DNA from: Planctomycetota bacterium
GTDB lineage: Bacteria; Planctomycetota; SZUA-567; H5-PLA8
Direction: 5' to 3'
NCBI GenBank assembly: GCA_016200135.1
Contig: JACQFI010000084.1
Location: 21,926-85,925, forward strand
Length of the DNA stretch: 64,000 nucleotides
Notes under the pieces: model-generated
Seen by the model: only the letters and a program-made list of their open reading frames with translations
Databases searched by the model: none
What the model was told of the DNA's origin: nothing
Made by a program: the position numbers and the translations under genes
In this document: in pieces, positions 33,690 through 42,096 of the stretch
Layout: the number at the start of each line of letters is the position of its first letter
Numbering within the stretch: position 1 is the first letter of the stretch

Positions 33690-35162
33690 TCATTTCTGGG
33701 CGCGCCCTTCCGCGGTTTCTTTCCGTATGTCGAAGCAGAAGACGCTGCCCGTATTGTTCCGGGCGAACAATTGGCCTTCCGATAGTGCCGGCGCGTGGTA
33801 AGTTCCGCCCCCGCCCGAACTTTGACCCATCCCGCCCAGCGGTGCGCGCCCCAGCATTCGAAAGGCTTTGGTATCTGCGGCAATCATCACGACGTCCGTG
33901 GTGCTCAAGAAAACCTTGCCGTCCGCGAAAAGCGGCTCGCTGTAGAGGCAATGTACGTTGGGCAGGCGGCTGATCCTGTATTTCCAGCATTCCTTCCCGG
34001 TCGCACTATCCAGACATACGATTTCTGAGCCGTCTTTGCCGAGGTTCATGAACAAACACCCCGCTCCAAGCACAGGGCTGTTGACCCATGAGCCGCGTTC
34101 GCCAGGCCACTCCCACTGTTTGGTGGCGGTCAACGCCCCGCTCTTATCGTGTTCAAAGCGCATGGCCAGAAGACCGTGTTCCACAAGCTTTGGCTTGGAC
34201 GCGGCCTTTGCATCCTTTTGTGGGTCGTCGGCTTGCGGCGCTGCTTGATCGGTTGCGCGGCAGAAGTTCATGTAGGCCATGTTGTCCTGCACCGCGTTTG
34301 CGTAACCGATGAAGCCGGTCTCGCCTCCGCGAGTGTAGGACTTGTCGTTCTTGGCCGTAAGAGCCTTATCGCCCCAGCAGAGCACCTCTTTTCCTGTGGG
34401 AATGTCGAGCGCGAAATGGTCGAGAAGCAGATAGCGCTTGGTATCCACGGTAATTAGTTCAGGTTTAAGCGTGTCGTAGGCTGGCCCCATCGAGCGTTTG
34501 TATTGCCAGGCGATTTCCCCCGTTAATTTATTGGCGGCAATCAGGGTCTGTCCGCAATTGTAACCGCTGCCCACGTCGCAAAAGATCGCCAGATCGCCGG
34601 CGATGAGAACATCCGGAGCCAGCGTGGTGCCCTGATACATGCCATGCTTCTTGAGCGCGTTTTCGTCTTTGGGCCAGGTCCAGAGCAATTTGCCGTCCTG
34701 AACTGATACGCAATGCACGTTGCCACTGCCACCGCGCGCGTAAACTCTCTCTCCATCCACGGTGGGCGTATTCATGGCTGTGTTGCCCGGTTCGAAGAAG
34801 AGCGGAATCTCGTGCGTCCACAGAATCTTCCCGTTGGTTCGGTCCAGACAGTAAAACAGCACCGGACCATCTGGTTTGTTGTTCGGAGGGTGATTCCAGC
34901 CTTTTTCGCCTTTGCGGCCCAAACAAAAGACGCGGCCGTTCGCGATGACGGTGCTGGAGTTGCCGGGTTCAAGTTTGGCTTCCCAAAGCAGTTTCGGGCC
35001 GCCTTCAGGCCATACGTCCATTAGGCCGGTTTCGGTCGAAGTGCAGTTACGTCGCGGTCCGCGATAGGAAGGCCAGTCATCCGCCCGTGCCAAGCTGCCG
35101 GAAAGAATCCACGCGGATCCCAACACTCCAACGACCGTCAGTTTGAGTTTGATCCTGGACAT
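33690..35162 (-). CDS. secreted PQQ-like beta-propeller protein
   Basis: A 490-residue protein with signal peptide (cleavage near LARADDWPSYRGP). DWPSYRGPRRN is the usual opening of exported PQQ-repeat propellers. Blades follow, marked by LYCLDRTNGKILWTHEIPL-type, VSVQDGKLLWTWP, AANKLTGEIAWQY, LDSATGKECWKYRI and VMIAADTKAFRML. GGAGG precedes the ATG. Planctomycetes use many such propellers; enzyme activity is not implied, since the PQQ-binding Trp pattern of dehydrogenases is not obvious. Confidence 0.8.
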   Translation of the reverse strand: MSRIKLKLTVVGVLGSAWILSGSLARADDWPSYRGPRRNCTSTETGLMDVWPEGGPKLLWEAKLEPGNSSTVIANGRVFCLGRKGEKGWNHPPNNKPDGPVLFYCLDRTNGKILWTHEIPLFFEPGNTAMNTPTVDGERVYARGGSGNVHCVSVQDGKLLWTWPKDENALKKHGMYQGTTLAPDVLIAGDLAIFCDVGSGYNCGQTLIAANKLTGEIAWQYKRSMGPAYDTLKPELITVDTKRYLLLDHFALDIPTGKEVLCWGDKALTAKNDKSYTRGGETGFIGYANAVQDNMAYMNFCRATDQAAPQADDPQKDAKAASKPKLVEHGLLAMRFEHDKSGALTATKQWEWPGERGSWVNSPVLGAGCLFMNLGKDGSEIVCLDSATGKECWKYRISRLPNVHCLYSEPLFADGKVFLSTTDVVMIAADTKAFRMLGRAPLGGMGQSSGGGGTYHAPALSEGQLFARNNTGSVFCFDIRKETAEGRAQK

Positions 35163-35290
35163 GCTCGATTCCTCCGGTTTGTACTGCGCCAGGGATTAGT
35201 ACCCCTCGGGCGCGCGGCTGGCGGAGATCAATGGTTTAGTTTTGGAAAGATGTGTATACGCTGCGGAAAGAACGGCGTGCGAGTGAGTGG

Positions 35291-36841
35291 TCAGACTTCG
35301 AGTTTACCGCTGCTTATGGTGGGCGGCCGATCTTCGATTAGCCTGCGTCGCATCTCGGTCGCACTAACCTTGTAGTACCGTTTAAAAACCTGGCAAAACA
35401 CGGATGAATTCCGATATCCCAATGTCTGGGCAAGCGCTTTGATCGTGCACGTCGGGTCGGGCAGTTTCTCCCGCGCCTTTTCCATGCGTCTGCGCGTCAG
35501 CCAATCGGGGAAACTCGTGCCCGTTTCCTTTTTGAACAAGACACCGAAATACTTCGGATGCATTTGCAGGTGACGTGCGACATCTTCAACACGACGGATT
35601 CCGTTCAAACGCCCTTCCACAAAGCAAATCGCATCGCGAATTTTCTTGTGTCGGACGTCCAATCGCGCCAACGAACCGCACAGCATCTTGATCCGATCGA
35701 GCCACACGCCGGCGCTCACATCTTCTTTCAATGCATCGGCGAATGCCGTCCATGCGAGGTCCCATTCGATCCCGTTAGGCATGGCGACGCACTCAGACGC
35801 GCCCACCACCGAAGCGGCCTGAGCATAGAAAGGTCTGCGTCGAAGAATCTCCGCATCGTGCCAGAGCGCATGCTGAGCCGGGAAAGCGTGGCCGTACGCC
35901 AACTCGATGGTTTTCGTACGCTTCGGGTCAACCAAGGTCTTCAGCAACATAACCGCCAAGTCGGGCGCCAGTGTGCCTCGCGGCACGCACCAACCCGTTC
36001 CCTTACAGAAGACCATCCGCCGCGCACGATCGACGCCCCGAGGGACTGGTCCGACAGCCAACTTTTCGAGCGTTTCCTTTGGCAGCCGCGCCAACCGGCC
36101 GGGCCATGCAAAACAGTACGCCCGATCGCCGTCAAGAAAATCTTCCAGGGAGTTTACCTGACCATCCAACCATCCATAGGTTTTTTGAATGCGGCGCGCA
36201 TATTCGAAAACGTCTTTCCATGCCTGCGAATCGGCTTCAAGTGCGGCCGCCAATGGCCCAAGGGGAACTCCGTGCGCGCCCAACAAACTGGAGAGGAACC
36301 CGATGCCTTCGTCCCAGCCTTTCTTGGGAATTTCCACGCACACGGGCCGTCCGCAGCACATCTTGGATAGAATCGGGAGTTGCCGCTCCAATTCCGCCCA
36401 CGTTTCCGGCATTTTCAAGCCAAGACGTTTGAGCAAGTCACGGCGCGCGATGAGCGCATAGGGGCTGATATCTTCCGGAACCGCAAACATCTGGCCTTTA
36501 AACGAAGCAAGGTCCAACGCCTGTGGCGCAAAAGCGGACTTTTCCCTGGATGAAAACGCGCCGTCTAGCGGAGTCAGGCAACCATCGCGTGCGAAACCAT
36601 GCAGAGCGCGGAAGGTGATGGGGAACAGACAGACCGGCGTCCACGGCTGCTTATGATCCCGCCTTAATAATTTACATTGTTCCGAGATGGACCGGTAGTC
36701 GGTGACCCATTCGTATTCTGGATAAGCCTTCTGTAAGCCCACTAATATCTTCGTCACTTCGGGAATGCTGTCCTTGTAGACCAGCACCACCATTTTCCGC
36801 TGCGCTTTCTTCGGCCATTGCATGAGCCACTGTAACCCCAT
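35291..36841 (-). CDS. solute-binding-protein-like sensor fused to an AraC-type DNA-binding domain
   Basis: A 516-residue protein starting at the ATG at 36841 (AAGG upstream). Residues about 15-385 follow a family 1 extracellular solute-binding protein fold without a signal peptide: VYKDSIPEVTKILVGLQKAY, FKGQMFAVPEDISPYALIAR, RRDLLKRLGLKMPETWAEL, FLDGDRAYCFAWPGRL. Residues about 405-505 are an AraC double helix-turn-helix (VEDVARHLQMHPKYFGVLFKK, IKALAQTLGYRNSSVFCQVF). The missing signal and the C-terminal DNA-binding domain mean it acts in the cytoplasm as a one-component sensor, probably for a sugar. The PQQ-propeller gene is downstream on the same strand. Confidence 0.8.
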   Translation of the reverse strand: MGLQWLMQWPKKAQRKMVVLVYKDSIPEVTKILVGLQKAYPEYEWVTDYRSISEQCKLLRRDHKQPWTPVCLFPITFRALHGFARDGCLTPLDGAFSSREKSAFAPQALDLASFKGQMFAVPEDISPYALIARRDLLKRLGLKMPETWAELERQLPILSKMCCGRPVCVEIPKKGWDEGIGFLSSLLGAHGVPLGPLAAALEADSQAWKDVFEYARRIQKTYGWLDGQVNSLEDFLDGDRAYCFAWPGRLARLPKETLEKLAVGPVPRGVDRARRMVFCKGTGWCVPRGTLAPDLAVMLLKTLVDPKRTKTIELAYGHAFPAQHALWHDAEILRRRPFYAQAASVVGASECVAMPNGIEWDLAWTAFADALKEDVSAGVWLDRIKMLCGSLARLDVRHKKIRDAICFVEGRLNGIRRVEDVARHLQMHPKYFGVLFKKETGTSFPDWLTRRRMEKAREKLPDPTCTIKALAQTLGYRNSSVFCQVFKRYYKVSATEMRRRLIEDRPPTISSGKLEV

Positions 36842-36860
36842 CACAAAAATGCCTTAGGGA

Positions 36861-36937
36861 TGGCGTCCCCGGCGGGATTCGAACCCACGACCTCCGGTTT
36901 AGGAAACCGGCGCTCTATCCAGCTGAGCTACGGGGAC
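36861..36937 (-). tRNA. tRNA-Arg (anticodon CCT)
   Basis: A 77-nt tRNA with encoded CCA. On the minus strand the acceptor arms are GTCCCCG and CGGGGAC with discriminator G. The D arm is GCTCAGCTGGATAGAGC. The anticodon stem is CCGGT/ACCGG with loop TTCCTAA (anticodon CCT), and the T arm contains GGTTCGAATCC. It reads AGG codons. Confidence 0.95.
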
Positions 36938-37279
36938 ACTCCGCAGACATTAAACCCAAGGCGCGGAGTCTTTTCAAGTTACGCGAACGCAGGATGCAGA
37001 TAACGGCTTGCCCCTGGCCTGCTCGACTGGGACTTGGGGCGTGCGGCACAAAAACGAGCCTGGCGTTCGGCCGAATTCGGAATTTGAGGCAGCACCGATA
37101 ACCGCTCGCTCCCGCTCCACTTGAAACGCCGCGCGTCCTTGCTATGAGAGTTCTTCCGCCCGTTGTTCGATTCCCCATCGCGCTGGAACCGGAGCACGCG
37201 GAAGCTCGCGAGGCATTCCGGCGCAAGGATTTGCGGGACCCTGCTCGTCCCCAAAAAGTGCTCAGAGGAGATCTTCGAG
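36938..37279. other. leader region upstream of ppdK
   Basis: 342 bp between the tRNA and ppdK. The ppdK frame stays open back to 37163 but without gene-like features. The only clear signal is the GAGGAG site before the ppdK ATG. I see no obvious hairpin or riboswitch. Confidence 0.4.
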
Positions 37280-39964
37280 ATGCCCAAGCGTGTCTACTTT
37301 TTCGGCGCAGGTAAAGGCGAAGGCCGCGCGGACCAGAAGAGTCTGCTCGGCGGCAAAGGCGCCGGCTTGGCCGAGATGACCAACATCGGCCTGCCCGTGC
37401 CTCCCGGCTTTACTATTTCGATCGATTCCTGCGCCGATTACTGGAAGCTCGGCAAGCGCAATCCGGCCGGTCTCGAAAAGGAAGTCCTCCAGAACCTTAA
37501 GAAACTCGAGGCCGTCACCGGCAAAAAATTGGGCGACTCGGCCGATCCGCTGCTGGTCTCGGTACGCTCCGGCGCGGCGCGCTCCATGCCCGGCATGATG
37601 GAGACGATCCTGAACCTGGGCCTCAACGACCGGTCTGTCGAGGGCCTAGCCTCCAGGACCGGCAACCCGCGCTTTGCGTACGACAGTTACCGCCGCTTCA
37701 TTCAGATGTACGCGACCACGGCCATGGGCCTCACCAAGGAACCCATGGAAGAGCTGCTGCACGCATTGAAGCACAAGAAGAACGTGAAGAACGACACCGA
37801 CCTCGGCGCGGAGGACTGGAAGTATCTCTGCGGCGAGTTCAAAAAGTTCTATCAGGAGAAGAAGGGCGATCCGTTTCCGCAGGATCCGACCCAGCAGCTC
37901 TGGGGCGCGATCTCGGCCGTCTTCAACTGCTGGGAAGCCGATAAGGCGGTCACATACCGGCGCGTCGAGAAGATTACCGATCTCAAGGGCACCGCGGTCA
38001 ACATCTGCACGATGGTCTTCGGCAACAAGGGCGACAATTCGGGCACGGGCGTCTGTTTCACCCGCGATCCCAACAGCGGAGAGAATACCTTTTACGGCGA
38101 CTGTCTGATCAACGCGCAGGGCGAGGACGTCGTCGCGGGCATCCGCACGCCCATGCGGCTGATCGAACTCGATTCCAAACTGCCCAAGGCCTACAAGCAG
38201 CTCTGCGATGTGCGCAAGATTCTCGAGAAGCACTACAAAGACATGCAGGACCTCGAATTCACCATCGAGGACGAGAAGCTCTACATGCTCCAGTGCCGCA
38301 CGGGCAAGCGTTCGCCGCAGGCCGCATTCCAAATCGCCGTGGACATGGTGAAAGAGAAACTGATCACCAAGGAACAGGCGGTCGTGCGCATCACGCCGGC
38401 CGACATCGAGGGCCTCTTCTATCCGGTCATCGATTCCAAGATCGGGAAGGACGTCCTGAAGCAGCGGCACGTCGCCACGGGCATCGACGCCGTCCCCGGG
38501 GCCGCCTCAGGCGAGGTCGTCTTCACGGCAGCGAAGGCCGAAGAACTGGCCGCGAAGGGCACGCGCGTAATCCTGGTCCGCAAAGAGACCAGCCCCGAAG
38601 ACGTCGGCGGCATGCACGCGGCGCAGGGCATCCTCACCCAGACCGGCGGCAAGACCAGCCACGCGGCGGTCGTCGCGCGCGGCTGGGGCAAGTGCTGCAT
38701 CGTCGGCTGCGAGGCGCTCAGCATCGACTACCACAAGAATGAGTTCAGCGCGGGCGGCAAGACGATCAGGCAGGGCGATTTCGTCACCCTGAACGGCTCG
38801 ACGGGCGACGTTTTTCTCGGCGAACTCCCGCTGGTCAAGCCGGAGCTCCCCGCGAGCTACCAGACGCTGATGAGCTGGGCCGACGGCATCCGGCGCCTGA
38901 AGGTCCGCACGAACGCCGACACGCCCTACGACAGCGAGAAGGCCGTGCTGATGGGCGCCGAAGGCATCGGCCTCTGCCGCACCGAACACATGTTCTTCGA
39001 CACCGAGGAACGCCGCCTGGCCATCCAGGAGATGATCGTCGCGAACACGCTCGAGGCACGGCGCCGGGCGCTCGAAAAGCTCCTGCCCTTCCAGCGCGAG
39101 GACTTCGTCGGCATCTTCAAGGCCATGAACGGCAAGCCGGTGACCATCCGCCTGATCGATCCGCCGCTGCATGAGTTCACGCCCAAGGACGACGCGGGTG
39201 TCGAGCGCCTGAGCAAGGCCACGGGCTTCCCGGCCGACCTGATCCGGCAGCGCTGCGAGCAGCTCCACGAGGCCAACCCGATGCTCGGGCATCGTGGTTG
39301 CCGGCTCTGCATCACCTATCCGGAAATTCTCGAGATGCAGGTGCGCGCGATCATCGAGGCCGCCGTCGAGTGCCAGAAGAAGGGCATCAAGGCGCTCCCC
39401 GAGATCATGCACCCGCTCGTGCTGGACAAGAAGGAACTGAAGCTGCTCGAAGAACAGACGCGCAAGGTCGCCGACGAGATCATCAAGAAAGCGGGTGTGA
39501 AGCTCAGCTACATGGTCGGCACGATGATCGAGATTCCGCGCGCGGCTTTAATGGCCCACGAGATCGCCGAGGTCGCCGAGTTCTTCAGCTTCGGCACCAA
39601 CGACCTGACCCAGATGACGATGGGCCTCTCGCGCGACGACGCCGGGCGCTTCCTGCCCGAGTACGTCGACGAGAAGAAGGCCGGCATCTTCAAGGCCGAC
39701 CCCTTCCAGTCGCTCGACACCTCGGGCGTCGGGCAGCTCGTAAAGATGGGCATCGAGCGCGGCCGCGCTACGAAGCCGAAGCTGAAGATCGGCATCTGCG
39801 GCGAACACGGCGGCGAAGCGGCAAGCGTGAAGTTCTGCCACGCCGTCGGCATGGACTACGTGAGCTGCAGCCCGTACCGCGTGCCCATCGCGCGCCTGGC
39901 CGCCGCACAGGCGGTAGTCGAAGAGAAGCAGGCCAAGAACAAGGGTAAGGGCAAGAAGAAGTAG
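37280..39964 (+). CDS. ppdK: pyruvate, phosphate dikinase
   Basis: An 894-residue enzyme, the normal family length, that interconverts pyruvate, ATP and phosphate with PEP, AMP and pyrophosphate. The ATP-grasp N-terminal domain begins MPKRVYFFGAGKGEG with LGGKGAGLAEM. The swivelling phospho-His domain has TQTGGKTSHAAVVARGWGK. The C-terminal PEP/pyruvate barrel has EGIGLCRTEHMFF, FFSFGTNDLTQMTMG and GICGEHGG with the catalytic Cys. GAGGAG lies before the chosen ATG. It stands alone and is followed by a strong terminator, so it is a monocistronic central-metabolism gene (gluconeogenesis or pyrophosphate-linked glycolysis). Confidence 0.95.
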   Translation: MPKRVYFFGAGKGEGRADQKSLLGGKGAGLAEMTNIGLPVPPGFTISIDSCADYWKLGKRNPAGLEKEVLQNLKKLEAVTGKKLGDSADPLLVSVRSGAARSMPGMMETILNLGLNDRSVEGLASRTGNPRFAYDSYRRFIQMYATTAMGLTKEPMEELLHALKHKKNVKNDTDLGAEDWKYLCGEFKKFYQEKKGDPFPQDPTQQLWGAISAVFNCWEADKAVTYRRVEKITDLKGTAVNICTMVFGNKGDNSGTGVCFTRDPNSGENTFYGDCLINAQGEDVVAGIRTPMRLIELDSKLPKAYKQLCDVRKILEKHYKDMQDLEFTIEDEKLYMLQCRTGKRSPQAAFQIAVDMVKEKLITKEQAVVRITPADIEGLFYPVIDSKIGKDVLKQRHVATGIDAVPGAASGEVVFTAAKAEELAAKGTRVILVRKETSPEDVGGMHAAQGILTQTGGKTSHAAVVARGWGKCCIVGCEALSIDYHKNEFSAGGKTIRQGDFVTLNGSTGDVFLGELPLVKPELPASYQTLMSWADGIRRLKVRTNADTPYDSEKAVLMGAEGIGLCRTEHMFFDTEERRLAIQEMIVANTLEARRRALEKLLPFQREDFVGIFKAMNGKPVTIRLIDPPLHEFTPKDDAGVERLSKATGFPADLIRQRCEQLHEANPMLGHRGCRLCITYPEILEMQVRAIIEAAVECQKKGIKALPEIMHPLVLDKKELKLLEEQTRKVADEIIKKAGVKLSYMVGTMIEIPRAALMAHEIAEVAEFFSFGTNDLTQMTMGLSRDDAGRFLPEYVDEKKAGIFKADPFQSLDTSGVGQLVKMGIERGRATKPKLKIGICGEHGGEAASVKFCHAVGMDYVSCSPYRVPIARLAAAQAVVEEKQAKNKGKGKKK

Positions 39965-39996
39965 GACTTGCGCTGAATCCGTAAGATTAAGGCAAG

Positions 39997-40028
39997 AAAG
40001 GGCGCCCGGCATTCGGGCGCCCTTTTTC
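39997..40028 (+). terminator. intrinsic terminator of ppdK
   Basis: A perfect 12-bp stem, AAAGGGCGCCCG / CGGGCGCCCTTT, with loop GCATT (39997-40025) is followed by a T-run at 40023-40027. It lies 33 bp after the ppdK stop. Confidence 0.9.
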
Positions 40029-40256
40029 TAGAGGAGCTTGCCCTATCGCCGTAGGGCAATGCGAGCGCCGATAAAAAAATTCCACCTGCTTAAATAAAGT
40101 ATTTCGGCCCGCTATTTACAGAAAATAGCATAACTCAAATTATGCAAACAGCATATTCTTCGGTGCCGCTTCACATATGATAAACATTGCCGTATAAAAC
40201 TGTAACTTTCGGTAAAAATAGCGAACGTTTTAAGACTGGTGTACGTTGAGGTGGAT

Positions 40257-42080
40257 ATGAACCCGAATCGCAGTCGCATCCTCGTCTGCTTGCTGGCGCT
40301 CGCGAGCCTGTCCGCGGCCTGGTCGGGCGAGCCCACCGACCCCGGTGTCGAGGCGCGCAAGAAGCTCATCCGCGAGAAGTTCCTCGACCATTTCACGCTC
40401 GGCACCACCGCGCCCATCGAATGGTTCAACGAGACCCGCGACAAGAATGGCGCGAAGTGGGACTTCCGCCAGCAGTACTTCAGCGGCGGCGCTCAAAAGG
40501 GCTGGGATATCGTCTTCTACGAGCCCTACAACAAGTGGGTCAACCCCGACAAAGTGAAGGGCGTCTGGGGCGACAAGATCATCAAGGAGTGCGTCGACAA
40601 CGGTTACATTCCGTGGATCACGATGTACAACCTCGCGCAGTCGCAGCCCGCCGAGTACAAGCCCGGCCCCGCGCAGGCCACGCCGCGCAACGCCGCCGTC
40701 ACCGAGACGATGAAAGCCTACTGGGAGCAGGTGCGGCTCGTGATGAAGCTCTGCGACAAGTACAAGCCCTTCCCCATCGTGATCCACGTCGAACCCGACG
40801 AATGGGGCCACATGTTGCTCGGCGGACCGCACCAAGGCAAGGACCTCGACCCGCTCAAGGTGGACTGCAAGGTCGGCGCGACGGGCCTGGAGGAACTCAA
40901 AGACCTGCCCGACAACTTGAAGGGTTACGCACAGGCGTGGTTCCGCATGCGCACGCTCTACGCGCCGTACAACGTGATCCTCTCCACGAATCCTTCGGCG
41001 TGGGACTGGCAGGGCTCGATGTCCGGCAAGCGCTGGGTCCAGTACTTCAAGGACTGCGGCGCGGACAAGTGGGACCTCGCGGTGCTCGAGTTCGGCGACC
41101 GCGACCTCGGCTGTAGCGGCAAAGCTCCGCCCTACACCGAAGCCGATTACGTCACGCGCTTCAAGTCTTACGACAAGATGCTCGAATGGATCAAAGAGTT
41201 GCACGACGGCACCGGCCTGTGGGTGGTGATGTGGCAGGTCGCCATCGGCAACACGTACTTCTCGTCCTGCAACCAGACCGACGGCCACTACTGCGACGGC
41301 ATCGCGCAGTCGCTCCTCGAAGATTATCCCAAGAACCCGCTGATCTCGCGCTTTGCGAACGCCGGCTGCCTCGGCTTCGTCTTCAGCCCCGGCCAAGGCG
41401 TGCAGACGCACCCTTATGATGAAAAGAAGGACGGCATCACCAACCCGCCCGCGATCACCGGCAACCTGGGCAACAAAGCCGAGTACGCCGACGACGACGG
41501 CGGGTACATGCGCCTGCGCGCCGGGAGCTACTACAAGCAGCCCTACAAGATTATGGGGCCGGCCACCGCCGCCGAGACGCCCGCGGCTACCAAGAATGGG
41601 GTGAGTTCCGCGACGGCAGGCGCCCCCAAGCCGCTGGCGGTTCCCGCGGCTCCCGCCGAACCCGTCCAACCCAAGGTCGACGCAAAAGTTCTCGCGGACT
41701 ACGACAGCAAGCTCCGCGCGAAGCTCGACAAGACGCTTAAGGGCGGCAAGAAAGTCGCCGCGTTTATTCGCCTCTTCGGCGCAAAGGACGCGCCGAAAGA
41801 ATACCCCGTCGCCAGCGTGGACGAGAAGAATCTGCAGGTTAGCGTGCAGGGCAACAAGATGCCGGTGAAGTGGGACGCCCTGGCCCTAGACGACCGCGCG
41901 CAACTCGCCAAGGCGCTCCTCGATCTCGATGCGGACGACGCCGAGGCCGGGGTGCTCGCGGGCTTCTACTTCGCCGCCGATGGACAGACGGACAAGGCGG
42001 AAGAACTCCTCGCGAAGGCCAGCTCAAAAGACGCAACCGCTGTCGCTGACGCGCGGAAAGCACTAGGCTTGTCGAAGTGA
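40257..42080 (+). CDS. secreted TIM-barrel-like protein with a shared C-terminal domain
   Basis: A 607-residue exported protein starting at the ATG at 40257 (GAGG upstream); the signal ends near SAAWSG. Residues about 30-420 look like a glycoside-hydrolase TIM barrel (FFYEPYNKWVN-type, YIPWITMYNLAQSQPAEY, IVIHVEPDEWGHM with a candidate catalytic Glu, DLAVLEFGDRDLG, LWVVMWQVAIGN). No GH family can be named. After an Ala/Pro linker, the last 135 residues are nearly identical in pattern to the end of the next protein: KVAAFIRLFGAKDAPKEYP, LQVSVQGNKMPVKWDALA, DGQTDKAEELLAKA. An AT-rich 220-bp leader precedes it. Confidence 0.7.
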   Translation: MNPNRSRILVCLLALASLSAAWSGEPTDPGVEARKKLIREKFLDHFTLGTTAPIEWFNETRDKNGAKWDFRQQYFSGGAQKGWDIVFYEPYNKWVNPDKVKGVWGDKIIKECVDNGYIPWITMYNLAQSQPAEYKPGPAQATPRNAAVTETMKAYWEQVRLVMKLCDKYKPFPIVIHVEPDEWGHMLLGGPHQGKDLDPLKVDCKVGATGLEELKDLPDNLKGYAQAWFRMRTLYAPYNVILSTNPSAWDWQGSMSGKRWVQYFKDCGADKWDLAVLEFGDRDLGCSGKAPPYTEADYVTRFKSYDKMLEWIKELHDGTGLWVVMWQVAIGNTYFSSCNQTDGHYCDGIAQSLLEDYPKNPLISRFANAGCLGFVFSPGQGVQTHPYDEKKDGITNPPAITGNLGNKAEYADDDGGYMRLRAGSYYKQPYKIMGPATAAETPAATKNGVSSATAGAPKPLAVPAAPAEPVQPKVDAKVLADYDSKLRAKLDKTLKGGKKVAAFIRLFGAKDAPKEYPVASVDEKNLQVSVQGNKMPVKWDALALDDRAQLAKALLDLDADDAEAGVLAGFYFAADGQTDKAEELLAKASSKDATAVADARKALGLSK

Positions 42081-42096
42081 TGCCAAGGGAGGCGCC

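Noticed and set aside
36938..37279. Riboswitch in the ppdK leader
   Set aside because: No conserved stem-loop pattern could be recognised.
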